DNA of 64,000 bases from Streptomyces caniscabiei (GCF_014930365.1 NZ_JABXWI010000011.1:124001-188000); one strand, 5' to 3'; shown: positions 15,927 through 27,800, counted from the first letter of the stretch. The notes: generated by a model not told the origin, from the sequence alone. Program-made: numbers and translations.

Positions 15927-16772
15927 GTGGTCAGCCAGGATCAGCGGCGGCGTCAGCTCGCCCGGGAGAAGTTCTTGCGGCAGCAGCAGCGGCGTACGTC
16001 CGCGCGACGCAAGGCACGAGTCCGCAACGCGGCAATCGCTTCGGTGCTCGGTGTGATCCTGGTCGGCAGTGTGGCGCTCTACACGACCGACGTCCTCAAG
16101 GGCGACGACAAGAAGGACAACGTGAGCGCGGAGGCGAGCCCGAGCACCTCGCCCAGCAAGGCGCCGGACCCCTGTGAGAAGGCGGCCGCGGGCAAGGTGA
16201 AGGAACTCACCTTCAAGAAGGAACCCGCGATCACCATCGACAAGACCGCGAAGTACACGATGGATCTGCAGACGACCTGTGGTGCCATCGACATAGCGAT
16301 GGACGCGGCGAAGGCACCGCACACCGTGAACTCGTTCAACTTCCTTGTGAACAAGGGATACCTGGACCACACGAAGTGCCACCGTCTGACCACCGAGGGC
16401 ATCTACGTCCTCCAGTGCGGTGACCCGCAGGGCACCGGCATGGGCGGTCCCGGCTACACGATCCCGGACGAGAACCTGAAGGACTCCCGTCTGAAGGGCG
16501 ATGTGTACCCGGCGGGCACGGTCGCGATGGCGAACCAGTTCAACGGGCAGACGGGCGAGGGCAAGAACAGCGGCGGCAGCCAGTTCTTCCTGGTCTTCCA
16601 GGACAGTCCGCTGCCGGCCAACTACACACCGTTCGGCACGGTCTCCGAGGCGGGCATGAAGGTCCTGAAGAAGATCGCCGACGCGGGAGCCGAGCCCGCG
16701 GACCCTCAGACCGGCAACACGGCACCCAACGCGACCGTGGTCATCAACAAGGCGACTGTCAAGAAGTCCTGA
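15927..16772 (+). CDS. Membrane-anchored cyclophilin-type peptidyl-prolyl isomerase
   Basis: The 281-residue protein catalyses cis-trans isomerisation of prolyl bonds, probably outside the membrane. A basic N-terminus (QDQRRRQLAREKFLRQQQRR) precedes one membrane helix at about residues 33-52, then a Ser/Pro-rich linker, then the cyclophilin domain. The core motifs are HTVNSFNFLVNKGYLDHTKCHR and the segment with GEGKNSGGSQFFLVF. GTG at 15927 is chosen because GAGGAG lies 9 nt upstream. It faces the MBL gene across a 170-bp divergent promoter region. Confidence 0.93.
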   Translation: MVSQDQRRRQLAREKFLRQQQRRTSARRKARVRNAAIASVLGVILVGSVALYTTDVLKGDDKKDNVSAEASPSTSPSKAPDPCEKAAAGKVKELTFKKEPAITIDKTAKYTMDLQTTCGAIDIAMDAAKAPHTVNSFNFLVNKGYLDHTKCHRLTTEGIYVLQCGDPQGTGMGGPGYTIPDENLKDSRLKGDVYPAGTVAMANQFNGQTGEGKNSGGSQFFLVFQDSPLPANYTPFGTVSEAGMKVLKKIADAGAEPADPQTGNTAPNATVVINKATVKKS

Positions 16773-16856
16773 CCACCAACAGCGAAATTTCGGTCGCGCG
16801 GGATGCGGACAGGCAACCCGCCGGTCGCCTATGTTGGCCGTGACGAAACTGTGGAC

Positions 16857-16891
16857 GATGCCCGGGGGCACTGAGGCCCCTTGCAGGCATC
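16857..16891 (+). other. Two-part hairpin in the DUF349 gene leader
   Basis: GATGCC pairs with GGCATC, and GGGGC with GCCCC inside it. The structure ends just before the GGAGG of the downstream gene, so it could affect ribosome access. This is a sequence-level prediction only. Confidence 0.4.
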
Positions 16892-16907
16892 ATGTGGAGG
16901 AGGCGCT

Positions 16908-18137
16908 GTGAGCAGCGACCCGTGGGGCCGCGTCGACGAGACGGGGACCGTGTACGTGCGTACGGCCGACGGCGAGCAGGTCGTCGGTTCCTGGCAGGCC
17001 GGCTCCCCTGAGGAGGCTCTGGCCTACTTCGAGCGCAAGTACGAAGGCCTGGTTGTCGAGATCGGCCTCCTCGAGAAGCGCGTCAGGACCACCGACCTGT
17101 CGGCGAAGGACGCCCAGACCGCGATCGACCACATTCGCGAGCAGGTGGACGCGCACCACGCGGTCGGTGACCTCGCAGCGCTGAAGGTCCGGCTGGACAA
17201 GCTCGTGGAGACCGTCGAGGCGCGGCGCGAGGAGCGCAAGCAGCAGCGGGCCAAGCAGTCCGACGAGGCGCGGCACGCCAAGGAGGCGCTGGTCGCCGAG
17301 GCGGAGGAGCTGGCCCAGTCCGACCAGTGGCGGTCCGCCGGTGAACGGCTGCGGGCGCTGGTGGACACCTGGAAGGGGCTGCCGCGGCTGGACCGGAAGT
17401 CCGACGACGAGCTCTGGCACCGCTTCTCGCACGCCCGCTCGGCGTTCTCCAAGCGTCGCAAGGCCCACTTCGCGCAGCTCGACGCGCAGCGCGAGGACGC
17501 CCGCAAGACCAAGGAGAAGCTGGTCGCGGAGGCCGAGGCCCTGTCGAACTCGACGGACTGGGGTCCGACGGCCGCGCGCTACCGCGAGCTGATGGCCGAC
17601 TGGAAGGCCGCCGGCCGCGCCCAGCGCGAGCACGAGGACGACCTGTGGAACCGCTTCCGCGGCGCCCAGGACGTCTTCTTCGCCGCCCGCAGCTCGGTGT
17701 TCGCCGAGCGTGACGCGGAGCAGACGGAGAACCTCAAGCTCAAGGAGGAGCTGGCCGGAGAGGCGGAGAAGATCCTGCCGGTGACGGATCTGAAGGCGGC
17801 CCGTGCCGCGTTCCGCTCCGTCAACGAGCGGTGGGAGGCCATCGGCCACGTCCCGCGTGACGCCCGTCCGAAGGTCGAGGGCCGGATGCACGCGGTCGAG
17901 CGGGCCATCCAGGAGGCCGAGGAAGCGGAGTGGCGCCGCACCAACCCGGAGGCCCGTGCCCGTGCGGCCGGCCTCACGGGTCAGCTCCAGGCCGCCGTGG
18001 ACAAGCTGAAGACCCAGATCGAGGCCGCCCGCGCGCAGGGCAACAACGCCAAGGCCGACAAGCTCCAGCGCGAGCTGGACGGCCGCCAGGCGCTGCTGGA
18101 CCAGGCGCTGAAGGGTCTGCAGGAGTTCGGCGGCTGA
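16908..18137 (+). CDS. DUF349 domain-containing coiled-coil protein
   Basis: The 409-residue protein is mostly charged helix and contains repeated DUF349 units, each recognisable by a pattern like WRSAGERLRALVDTWKGLPR, WGPTAARYRELMADWKAAGR and LKAARAAFRSVNERWEAIGH. No membrane segment is present. GTG at 16908 is chosen because GGAGG lies 7 nt upstream; an earlier start would add nine residues. The gene converges on relA, with a shared terminator between them. The function is unknown. Confidence 0.92.
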   Translation: MSSDPWGRVDETGTVYVRTADGEQVVGSWQAGSPEEALAYFERKYEGLVVEIGLLEKRVRTTDLSAKDAQTAIDHIREQVDAHHAVGDLAALKVRLDKLVETVEARREERKQQRAKQSDEARHAKEALVAEAEELAQSDQWRSAGERLRALVDTWKGLPRLDRKSDDELWHRFSHARSAFSKRRKAHFAQLDAQREDARKTKEKLVAEAEALSNSTDWGPTAARYRELMADWKAAGRAQREHEDDLWNRFRGAQDVFFAARSSVFAERDAEQTENLKLKEELAGEAEKILPVTDLKAARAAFRSVNERWEAIGHVPRDARPKVEGRMHAVERAIQEAEEAEWRRTNPEARARAAGLTGQLQAAVDKLKTQIEAARAQGNNAKADKLQRELDGRQALLDQALKGLQEFGG

Positions 18138-18167
18138 TCGGCGGCTGACGCCGAGCGCCCATCACCT

Positions 18168-18210
18168 GTGAGAGGGGCTCCCGTACGGTTCGTACGGGAG
18201 CCCCTCTCAC
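18168..18210. terminator. Bidirectional terminator, 20-bp perfect stem
   Basis: Positions 18168-18187 and 18191-18210 are exact reverse complements with a 3-nt loop, lying between the convergent DUF349 gene and relA. It can serve both directions. Confidence 0.9.
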
Positions 18211-18226
18211 ATGTGCGCGAGCGCGG

Positions 18227-20788
<2,562 letters not shown>

Positions 20789-20970
20789 GAGGGCTCCTCG
20801 TGCGCGATCCGGGTCCCGGTCAGGCTCCGGAGCACCCATGGTAGCGATCCCGCGCCCCAGGATCGCCTTCAGGCCACAGTGAGGGCGGTCGACCCATGAA
20901 ACACGAGGGGTGCGCGACGGATTCCTGAGGCCGTCTCGGGGTGCCTTGTCGGGTGCGCCTCCGGTGGGCT

Positions 20971-20994
20971 TCTCGCGCAGTTCCCCGCGCCCCT
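20971..20994 (+). repeat. Dispersed Streptomyces intergenic repeat, copy 1
   Basis: The 24-nt core with TCGCGCAGTTCCCCGCGCCC is identical to copies at 30352-30375 and 38369-38392. It lies about 90 bp downstream of the apt terminator and about 180 bp upstream of relA. A related TTGTCGGGTGCG segment sits just before the core here and at copy 2. Confidence 0.85.
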
Positions 20995-21079
20995 TCGGGA
21001 GCGCGGCGGTCCCGCCGGGGGGCTTGGGGGCCTGCGCGGTGGGCTGGGTGCGGGCCGGTCGTGTTGAAGGGGATCTACG

Positions 21080-21118
21080 ACGACGGGCGCCCCGGGAGGA
21101 TCCCGGGGCGCCCGTCGT
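21080..21118 (-). terminator. apt terminator, 18-bp stem
   Basis: An 18-bp perfect stem with a GGA loop begins 18 nt after the apt stop. It should end or attenuate transcription of the yajC-secD-secF-apt unit before relA. Confidence 0.88.
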
Positions 21119-21135
21119 GTGCTCTGTGCCGTGTG

Positions 21136-21675
21136 TCAGACGGTGATCAGGGCCTCCAGCGGGGCACCCGCCAGCGCGGTTTCCAGGCGCCTGCGGCCCG
21201 GGAGGAACGACAGCTCCATCAGGACCGCCAGGCCGGCGACCTGGGCGCCCGCGCGGCGGATCAGCTGGAGGGAGGCCTCGGCGGTGCCGCCGGTGGCGAG
21301 GACGTCGTCGATGACCATGACGCGGTCGCCCGCGCTCAGGTCCTCGGCGTGCACCTCGATCTCGGCGGAGCCGTACTCCAGGTCGTAGGCCTGGCCGAGG
21401 GTGGCTCCGGGGAGCTTGCCCGCCTTGCGTACGGGGACGAAGCCGACGCCGGCGCGGACGGCGGCCGGGGCGCCCAGGATGAAGCCCCGGGCCTCCAGGC
21501 CGACGACCTTCGTGGCGCCGTGCCGCACGGTCAGCTCGGCCAGCGCGTCCGTCAGCGCGGTGAACGCCGCCGGGTCGGCCAGCAGCGGGGTGATGTCCTT
21601 GAACATCACGCCCGGCTGCGGGTAGTCCGCGACGTCACGGATGCGGCTGAGCAGCAGCTCCTTGATGTCGGTCAT
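21136..21675 (-). CDS. apt: Adenine phosphoribosyltransferase
   Basis: Apt salvages adenine to AMP with PRPP. The 179-residue product has the family features YPQPGVMFKDITPLL, GLEARGFILGAP and the PRPP-binding motif VMVIDDVLATGGTAEA. Its ATG overlaps the secF stop by 4 nt (ATGA), which shows coupling and fixes the start. The secD-secF-apt-relA order is the normal streptomycete one. Confidence 0.96.
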   Translation of the reverse strand: MTDIKELLLSRIRDVADYPQPGVMFKDITPLLADPAAFTALTDALAELTVRHGATKVVGLEARGFILGAPAAVRAGVGFVPVRKAGKLPGATLGQAYDLEYGSAEIEVHAEDLSAGDRVMVIDDVLATGGTAEASLQLIRRAGAQVAGLAVLMELSFLPGRRRLETALAGAPLEALITV

Positions 21676-22766
21676 CGCCGCTTCCCGCCCCGGCCCCGGC
21701 TGCGGCTCCCGGTCTGGGCGCGCGGGCCGACCACCGCGGGGGTGGCGTCCTCGGGCTCGTCGTCGTACGGGCCGTCTGTCCCCGTCTCCGCGTCGTGCTC
21801 GGCCTGGGCCCGCTTGGCGAGGATGCGCTTCTTGAGGGCCTTCAGCTGCGGCTCGCGCTCCTTGAGGTCGGCGACGAGCGGCGTGGCGATGAAGATCGAG
21901 GAGTACGCACCGGCCGCGAGACCGACGAACAGCGACAGCGAGATGTCGTTGAGCATGCCGGCGCCGAGGACACCGCCGCCGATGAAGAGGAGGCCGGCGA
22001 CCGGGAGCAGCGCCACCACGGTGGTGTTGATCGACCGCACCAGGGTGCTGTTGATCGAGCGGTTGGCGATCTCCGCGTACGTCCAGCGGTTCTGCTTGGT
22101 GATGTCCTTCGTCTGCTCCTTGAGGCTGTCGAAGACGACGACCGTGTCGTAGAGCGAGTAACCGAGGATGGTCAGCAGACCGATCACCGTGCCCGGCGTC
22201 ACCTCGAAGCCGACGAGGGCGTAGATGCCGATCGTGATGGTGATGTCGTGGATCAGCGCGACGAACGCGGCGATGGCCATCCGCCACTCGAACGCGATCG
22301 CCAGATAGATCACCACGAGGACCAGGAAGATGGCCAGGCCCTGCCAGGCCTTGTTGGCGATCTGGTCACCCCAACTGGGGCCGACCAGGTCCGCGTTGAT
22401 GGAGTCGGCGTCGACCTTCAGGTCCTTGGCGAGCTCCTGCTTGATCTCGTCGGACTTCGCCGTGTCCACACCGGAGATCTGGATGCGCAGGCTGTCGCTG
22501 CCGAGTTCCTGGACGATCGCGTCGTGGCCGGAGGCCTTCTCCGCGTAGGTCTCCGCCTGGCTGACCGAGACGCTCGTCTTCCCCGTGGTGAAGACGGCGC
22601 CGCCCTGGAACTCGATGCCCATGCTCAGCCCGCGCACCGCCAGGCCGACGATGGCCGTGATGGTGATCAGGATCGAGACGCCGTACCAGATCTTGCGGTT
22701 GCCGACGAAGTCGTAACCGACCTCGCCGCGGTGGAGTCGGGCTCCGAGGTCACCGAGCTTCGACAT
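21672..22766 (-). CDS. secF: Protein translocase subunit SecF
   Basis: SecF works with SecD and YajC to pull preproteins through SecYEG using the proton motive force. The 364-residue protein has a first helix near residues 30-48, a periplasmic-type loop with GIEFQGGAVF, and five clustered C-terminal helices with the conserved AIAAFVALIHDITITIGIYA and LTILGYSLYDTVVVFD segments. The C-terminal tail is basic and glycine-rich. It starts one base after the secD stop and overlaps apt. Confidence 0.95.
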   Translation of the reverse strand: MSKLGDLGARLHRGEVGYDFVGNRKIWYGVSILITITAIVGLAVRGLSMGIEFQGGAVFTTGKTSVSVSQAETYAEKASGHDAIVQELGSDSLRIQISGVDTAKSDEIKQELAKDLKVDADSINADLVGPSWGDQIANKAWQGLAIFLVLVVIYLAIAFEWRMAIAAFVALIHDITITIGIYALVGFEVTPGTVIGLLTILGYSLYDTVVVFDSLKEQTKDITKQNRWTYAEIANRSINSTLVRSINTTVVALLPVAGLLFIGGGVLGAGMLNDISLSLFVGLAAGAYSSIFIATPLVADLKEREPQLKALKKRILAKRAQAEHDAETGTDGPYDDEPEDATPAVVGPRAQTGSRSRGRGGKRR

Positions 22767-22767
22767 C

Positions 22768-24552
22768 TCAGGCCTCCTTCGGGTCGGCGGGGACGGCGGG
22801 ACGGCGGGTGCGGCGCAGCGGCGGCCGGGCGCCCAGACGCTTCGGGTCCAGGCCGGACCAGCTGTGGCCGTTGCCGAAGAACTTGGTGCGGGCCAGCAGC
22901 GTCAGCAGCGGCTTCGTGAAGAAGAAGACGACCACGACGTCGAGCACGGTCGTCAGACCCAGCGTGAACGCGAAGCCCTGGACCTTGCCGACGGTCACGA
23001 TGAAGAGCACCGCGGCGGAGAGGAACGACACGAAGTCGGAGACCAGGATGGTGCGCCGGGCGCGCGGCCAGGCCCGCTCGACGGCGGGACGCAGGGTGCG
23101 GCCCTCGCGGATCTCGTCCCGGACGCGTTCGAAGTACACGATGAACGAGTCCGCGGTGATACCGATCGCGACGATCGCGCCGCAGACCGCCGGGAGGTTC
23201 AGCGCGAAGTTGATGGTCGGGCCGAGCAGCGCCATGATCACATAGGTCAGGGCGGCCGAGACCAGCAGTGAGGCGATGGCGATCAGCGACAGGCCGCGGT
23301 AGTAGACGACCAGGTAGATCATGACCAGGGCCAGGCCGATCGCGCCGGCGATCAGACCGGCGTGCAGCTGCTCACCGCCGAGAGCCGGGCTCACGGTGCT
23401 GACGCTGGACTCCTTGAAGGTCAGCGGGAGCGCGCCGTACGACAGCATGTTGGCGAGGTTCTGGGCCTCCTCCTGCGTGAAGCTGCCGGAGATCTCGGCC
23501 TTGCCGCCGGTGACCGCCGCCTGCACGTAGGGGTGGGAGACGACCTCGTCGTCGAGGACGATCGCGAACTCGTTCTGCGGGGAGGTCTGCGTCGCCAGCT
23601 GGCCGGTGATGTCGGCGAACTTGTCGGCGCCCTTGGAGTCGAAGTCCATGACGACCTGCCAGCCGGTGCCGCTCTGCGTGTCGAGCAGCGCCTGGGCCTT
23701 GTCGACCTCGGTGCCGTCGACGCCGACCGGGCCGAGGATGAACTTGCTCCAGCTGCCGTTGTCCTGGCCGCAGGCCACGACGGTGTCGGTGGTCTTGCCC
23801 TTGCCGGCCTCGGCGCGCTGCTTGGGGTCGTTGCAGTCGAGGGCGGTGAACTTGGCCTGGAGCGCCTGGGTCGCCTTGTCGGCGCTCGGGGCCGCGGAGG
23901 GGGAGGCGCTGTCCGAGGCCTTGGCGGACGCGGAACCGCTGCCCGACGGCGTGGGGTCGGCCTTCAGCGCGTCGGTGAGCGCGCGGCCCTGCGACGTGGC
24001 GGAGGACGACGGGCTGGACGACGGGCTCGCGGAGTCACCGGCGCCGGGCTCGGTGGCCGCGTCCTTGCCGTCGGAGCTCGACGGGCTCGGCGAGCCGCTG
24101 CCACTGGTGCTCGGCGAGGCGGTGGGGTTCTCCGTCGCACCGGTGCCGACCTGGCTCGCGAGGACGGGACGGAAGTACAGCTTCGCGGTGGTGCCGACCT
24201 GTTCCCGGGCCTCTTCGGAATCCGTGCCCTTGGGAATGTTGACAATGATGTTGTCACGGCCCTGCGTCTGGACCTCGGCCTCGGACACGCCAAGACCGTT
24301 GACACGGCGGTTCATGATCTCGACCGCGGTGTCCATGTTGGTCTTGTTGATCGCGTTGGGCTGGCCGGGCTCGTTGATCGCCGTCAGTGTGATGCTCGTA
24401 CCACCGGCGAGGTCGATGCCGAGACGCGGAGTGGTGTGTCCGGAGGCGAACATTCCCCCGGTGAGCGCCACAAGGGCGATCAGGATGAGGGCCAGCGCGC
24501 GCCCAGGCTTGCTCTGGGCGCTCGCGCTCCGGCCCTTCTTCGGTGCTGCCAC
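22768..24552 (-). CDS. secD: Protein translocase subunit SecD
   Basis: The 594-residue partner of SecF has an N-terminal helix near residue 20, the conserved LGIDLAGGTSITL motif, a large extracytoplasmic P1 domain and a C-terminal six-helix bundle (GAIGLALVMIYLVVYYRG, then GITADSFIVYFERVRDEIREG). Inside P1, at about residues 140-230, lies a long low-complexity Ser/Pro/Ala/Gly insertion, which explains why it is longer than many SecDs cut at the core. It precedes secF by one base and is about 130 nt after yajC. Confidence 0.95.
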   Translation of the reverse strand: MAAPKKGRSASAQSKPGRALALILIALVALTGGMFASGHTTPRLGIDLAGGTSITLTAINEPGQPNAINKTNMDTAVEIMNRRVNGLGVSEAEVQTQGRDNIIVNIPKGTDSEEAREQVGTTAKLYFRPVLASQVGTGATENPTASPSTSGSGSPSPSSSDGKDAATEPGAGDSASPSSSPSSSATSQGRALTDALKADPTPSGSGSASAKASDSASPSAAPSADKATQALQAKFTALDCNDPKQRAEAGKGKTTDTVVACGQDNGSWSKFILGPVGVDGTEVDKAQALLDTQSGTGWQVVMDFDSKGADKFADITGQLATQTSPQNEFAIVLDDEVVSHPYVQAAVTGGKAEISGSFTQEEAQNLANMLSYGALPLTFKESSVSTVSPALGGEQLHAGLIAGAIGLALVMIYLVVYYRGLSLIAIASLLVSAALTYVIMALLGPTINFALNLPAVCGAIVAIGITADSFIVYFERVRDEIREGRTLRPAVERAWPRARRTILVSDFVSFLSAAVLFIVTVGKVQGFAFTLGLTTVLDVVVVFFFTKPLLTLLARTKFFGNGHSWSGLDPKRLGARPPLRRTRRPAVPADPKEA

Positions 24553-24684
24553 CTTCTCGTACTCCCTCTCGGGCCGCCGTGCGCGGGGTCAGCGCGGGGA
24601 CGGCCATGACTTGTGTCGGGAATCCGGCGAAAACGGCACGTGCCCGGGACGCGGGCGGTTCTCGCTCGCACTCCCGGGACGTGA

Positions 24685-25194
24685 CTACTTCGCGTCGGAC
24701 TCGCCGTCGGTCTTCTTCGGCTCTGCTTCGTCGGCCTTGGCCTCGTCGGCCTTCGCCTCGGCGGTCTCGTCGGTCGCGTCGTCCGACGCGTCCTTCTTGC
24801 CGAGGTCGATGGGCTTGTCGTCGGAAGCGGCGGAAGCGTCGTCGGAGGGCTCGTCGGTCTCGGTGAGGGAGGAGGCGTCGTCCGGGACGACGTCGGACTT
24901 CAGGTCGTGCTCGATGCCGTGGACGATGCGGTTGTACTCCTCGTCGCTGAGGACGGCACCGATGGAGTTCTTGGCGAACAGCAGCTCGACGCCCGGCCCG
25001 GCGTCGAGGAGGACCGTGTCCTCGCTGACCTCCTTGACGGTCGCGTACATGCCCCCGATCGTGCGGACGCCGGAACCGGGCTGCATCTGGTTCCGCATGT
25101 CGACGGCCTGCTGCTGCTTCTTCTTGGCCGATCGGGTCATCAGGATCATGGCCCCGATGAGCACGATGAACGGGAGGAGGGTCACGAGACTCAC
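24685..25194 (-). CDS. yajC: YajC preprotein translocase accessory subunit
   Basis: YajC associates with SecDF. The 169-residue protein has one N-terminal helix (SLVTLLPFIVLIGAMILMTR), then KKKQQQAVDMRNQMQPGSGV and the YajC core (GMYATVKEVSEDTVLLDAGP). An acidic tail of about 60 residues, rich in Asp, Glu, Ala and Lys, follows; such tails are common in streptomycetes but absent from E. coli YajC. It is the first gene after a good promoter, so it leads the secretion operon. Confidence 0.94.
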   Translation of the reverse strand: MSLVTLLPFIVLIGAMILMTRSAKKKQQQAVDMRNQMQPGSGVRTIGGMYATVKEVSEDTVLLDAGPGVELLFAKNSIGAVLSDEEYNRIVHGIEHDLKSDVVPDDASSLTETDEPSDDASAASDDKPIDLGKKDASDDATDETAEAKADEAKADEAEPKKTDGESDAK

Positions 25195-25281
25195 GGGTCG
25201 GAACTTCCTTCACACGACCGCGATGGCGAGCGGCCTGATGGTTGGGGGTATGTGTGCTGCCGACAAGGGCGGCATCGGCGG

Positions 25282-25311
25282 AGTCTAAGCGAGTCCACCG
25301 TGATGGAACAA
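25282..25311 (-). promoter_or_regulatory. Promoter of the yajC-secD-secF-apt unit
   Basis: On the minus strand TTGTTC (25306-25311) is 18 bp from TAGACT (25282-25287), close to the vegetative HrdB consensus. It lies about 90 nt upstream of yajC, in the gap after ruvB. Confidence 0.7.
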
Positions 25312-25368
25312 CGCACAGCATGTCACCGGGGTTCCATGCCGGGCGAGTACCGCGCCGTCACGAGACGG

Positions 25369-26439
25369 TCACGCCCCGAACAGGTCCTGTTGTCCGTTTC
25401 CGCCGGTCGTGCCGCGTGGCGGGGTGAGTCCGAGATGGGTCCAGGCGGCGGGGGTGGCGACCCGGCCGCGGGGGGTGCGGGCGAGGAGTCCCTCGCGGAC
25501 GAGGAAGGGTTCGGCGACCTCCTCGACGGTCTCGCGCTCCTCCCCCACGGCGACGGCGAGGGTGGACAGGCCCACCGGTCCGCCGCCGAAGAGCTTGAGC
25601 AGGGCTTCGAGGACGCCCCGGTCGAGACGGTCGAGGCCACGGGCGTCCACCTCGTACACGGCGAGGGCGGCCGAGGCGATGTCGCGGGTGATGACGCCGT
25701 CGGCCTTGACCTGCGCGTAGTCCCGGACGCGGCGCAGCAGACGGTTGGCGATACGGGGGGTGCCGCGGGAGCGGCCGGCGATCTCGGCGGCGCCGGCCGT
25801 GTCGATCTCGACGTCGAGGAGGTTCGCCGAGCGGTGGATGACCCGCTCCAGCTCAGCGGGCTCGTAGAACTCCATGTGCGCGGTGAAGCCGAAGCGGTCG
25901 CGCAGCGGCGGCGGCAGCAGTCCCGCGCGGGTGGTGGCGCCGACCAGGGTGAACGGCGGCAGTTCGAGGGGGATCGCGGTGGCGCCGGGGCCCTTGCCGA
26001 CGATCACGTCGACGCGGAAGTCCTCCATCGCCATGTACAGCATCTCCTCGGCGGGCCGGGACATGCGGTGGATCTCGTCGAGGAAGAGGACCTCGCCCTC
26101 CTGGAGGGAGGAGAGGATCGCGGCGAGATCGCCGGCGTGCTGGATGGCGGGGCCCGAGGTGATGCGGATGGGGGCGCCCATCTCGGCCGCGATGATCATC
26201 GAGAGGGTGGTCTTGCCGAGGCCCGGGGCGCCGGAGAGCAGGACGTGGTCGGCGGTCGCGCCGCGCGCGCGTGCCGCCCGCAGGACCAGGTCCAGTTGTT
26301 CACGGACCTTCTCCTGGCCGATGAACTCGTCCAGGTCCTTGGGGCGCAGGGCGGCCTCGACGGCCTGGTCCTCACGGTCGGCGACGGAGCCCACCAGGCG
26401 GTCGGCGGCCGTGTCGTCGGTCGTGTCGTCCCAGTTCAT
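25369..26439 (-). CDS. ruvB: Holliday junction branch migration ATPase RuvB
   Basis: RuvB is the AAA+ motor that with RuvA migrates Holliday junctions. The 356-residue product has Walker A GAPGLGKTTLSM, Walker B LFLDEIHRMSR, the arginine-finger region GATTRAGLLPPPLRDRFG and a C-terminal winged helix (EPFLVREGLLARTPRGR). ATG at 26439 is chosen because GAGG lies 8 nt upstream and the protein begins MNWDDTTDD as in S. coelicolor. It ends the ruvC-ruvA-ruvB operon. Confidence 0.97.
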   Translation of the reverse strand: MNWDDTTDDTAADRLVGSVADREDQAVEAALRPKDLDEFIGQEKVREQLDLVLRAARARGATADHVLLSGAPGLGKTTLSMIIAAEMGAPIRITSGPAIQHAGDLAAILSSLQEGEVLFLDEIHRMSRPAEEMLYMAMEDFRVDVIVGKGPGATAIPLELPPFTLVGATTRAGLLPPPLRDRFGFTAHMEFYEPAELERVIHRSANLLDVEIDTAGAAEIAGRSRGTPRIANRLLRRVRDYAQVKADGVITRDIASAALAVYEVDARGLDRLDRGVLEALLKLFGGGPVGLSTLAVAVGEERETVEEVAEPFLVREGLLARTPRGRVATPAAWTHLGLTPPRGTTGGNGQQDLFGA

Positions 26440-26524
26440 TGCGTGTGCCTCGCGGGTCGCGGTCGGATGGAGCGAAGGGTGGTGCGGCATCGTGCGGGTG
26501 GCGCACGAGGTCTCGACAGGGCGG

Positions 26525-27130
26525 TCAGCGGGCTCTGTTGAGGGTCTGGAGTGCCGCCTTCAGCAACTGGCCCACCTGGGGCGTGCCTTCGGTGGCCTCG
26601 GCCTGGGGGGTCACTGCCGACACGGCCTCGTCGGCCTCGCGGGTGGCGTACCCGAGGCCGATCAGGGCGGCGTGCAGCTGGTCGCGCCAGCCCTGGGTGA
26701 CCGGGGCGCCGATCGCGGGGGCGCCGACGGGCTCGCCGAGGCGGTCCTTCAGTTCGAGCAGCAGCTTCTGGGCGCCCTTCTTGCCGATGCCGGGGACGGC
26801 GATCAGCGCCTTCTCGTCGCCGGTGGCGACCGCTCGGCGCAGGGCGTCGGGGCTGTGCACGGCCAACATCGCCTGGGCCAGGCGCGGTCCGACGCCGCTC
26901 GCGGTCTGGAGCAGTTCGAAGACCTGGCGCTCGTCGTCGTCCACGAAGCCGTACAGCGTCAGCGAGTCCTCGCGGACGACCAGGGAGGTGGCGAGCTTGG
27001 CCGGCTTGCCCATGCGGAGCCCGGACAACGTGTTGGGCGTGCACTGGACCGCGATGCCGATCCCGCCCACCTCGACCACCGCGGAGTCCGGGGCGAGGGC
27101 GGCGACCGGGCCGCTGACGAAGGCGATCAT
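26525..27130 (-). CDS. ruvA: Holliday junction DNA-binding protein RuvA
   Basis: RuvA binds four-way junctions and recruits RuvB. The 201-residue protein has the N-terminal OB-fold (MIAFVSGPVAALAPDSAVVE), two helix-hairpin-helix motifs (GVGPRLAQAML and VPGIGKKGAQKLLLELKD) and a C-terminal RuvB-binding domain with LIGLGYATREADEAV. The ATG overlaps the ruvC stop by 4 nt. Confidence 0.96.
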   Translation of the reverse strand: MIAFVSGPVAALAPDSAVVEVGGIGIAVQCTPNTLSGLRMGKPAKLATSLVVREDSLTLYGFVDDDERQVFELLQTASGVGPRLAQAMLAVHSPDALRRAVATGDEKALIAVPGIGKKGAQKLLLELKDRLGEPVGAPAIGAPVTQGWRDQLHAALIGLGYATREADEAVSAVTPQAEATEGTPQVGQLLKAALQTLNRAR

Positions 27131-27657
27131 GACGTACGGCCTTTCGATGCGTGCAGGGCCACGGCCTGCTGGAGGCGGTTCTGGGCGGGGGCCCGCCAGA
27201 TGTGGCAGATGGCGAGGGCGAGGGCGTCGGCGGCGTCCGCCGGTTTCGGTGGTGCGTCGAGCCGGAGGAGACGGGTGACCATGGCCCCGACCTGGGCCTT
27301 GTCTGCGCGGCCGCTGCCGGTGACGGCGGCCTTGACCTCGCTGGGGGTGTGCAGGGCGACGGGGATGCCGCGGCGGGCGGCGCACAGCATGGCGACGGCG
27401 CTGGCCTGGGCGGTGCCCATGACCGTGCGTACGTTGTGCTGGCTGAACACCCGTTCCACGGCGACGAATTCGGGGCGGTGCTCGTCGAGCCACTGCTCGA
27501 TGCCCTGCTCGATCGCGACGAGGCGCAGGCCCAACTCGGCGTCGGCGGGCGTCCGGACGACTCCGACACCGAGCATGGTGAGCGGCCGTCCGGCGACGCC
27601 CTCGACAACGCCCACGCCACACCGCGTGAGTCCGGGGTCCACCCCGAGTACGCGCAC
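27127..27657 (-). CDS. ruvC: Crossover junction endodeoxyribonuclease RuvC
   Basis: RuvC resolves Holliday junctions. The 176-residue RNase H-fold protein starts VRVLGVDPGLTRCG, with the first catalytic Asp, followed by the Glu in AVERVFSQHNVRT and the C-terminal acidic pair in PPKPADAADALALAICH. GTG at 27657 is chosen because GGAGG lies 7 nt upstream and the fold begins here; a start 25 codons earlier is open but adds a Ser/Gly-rich stretch. It is the first gene of ruvCAB. Confidence 0.95.
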   Translation of the reverse strand: MRVLGVDPGLTRCGVGVVEGVAGRPLTMLGVGVVRTPADAELGLRLVAIEQGIEQWLDEHRPEFVAVERVFSQHNVRTVMGTAQASAVAMLCAARRGIPVALHTPSEVKAAVTGSGRADKAQVGAMVTRLLRLDAPPKPADAADALALAICHIWRAPAQNRLQQAVALHASKGRTS

Positions 27658-27800
27658 CGCGCCCCCTCCCCTCTTTGCGGCTGAACCGCCGCCGCTCTCG
27701 CGGACCTGGCTGAGCACCATCGGGGTCCTCAATCGATGGTTGCGGCCCGTGGGCGGCGATCACTGACTGCCGTCAGGCTATCCGCTGCCACCGACAACAG

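Larger units (their letters stand above)
20789..21135. other. Intergenic region between apt and relA
   Basis: These 347 bp hold the apt terminator (21080-21118), one copy of the dispersed repeat (20971-20994) and presumably a relA promoter. I see no credible gene and no convincing -35/-10 pair. Confidence 0.7.
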
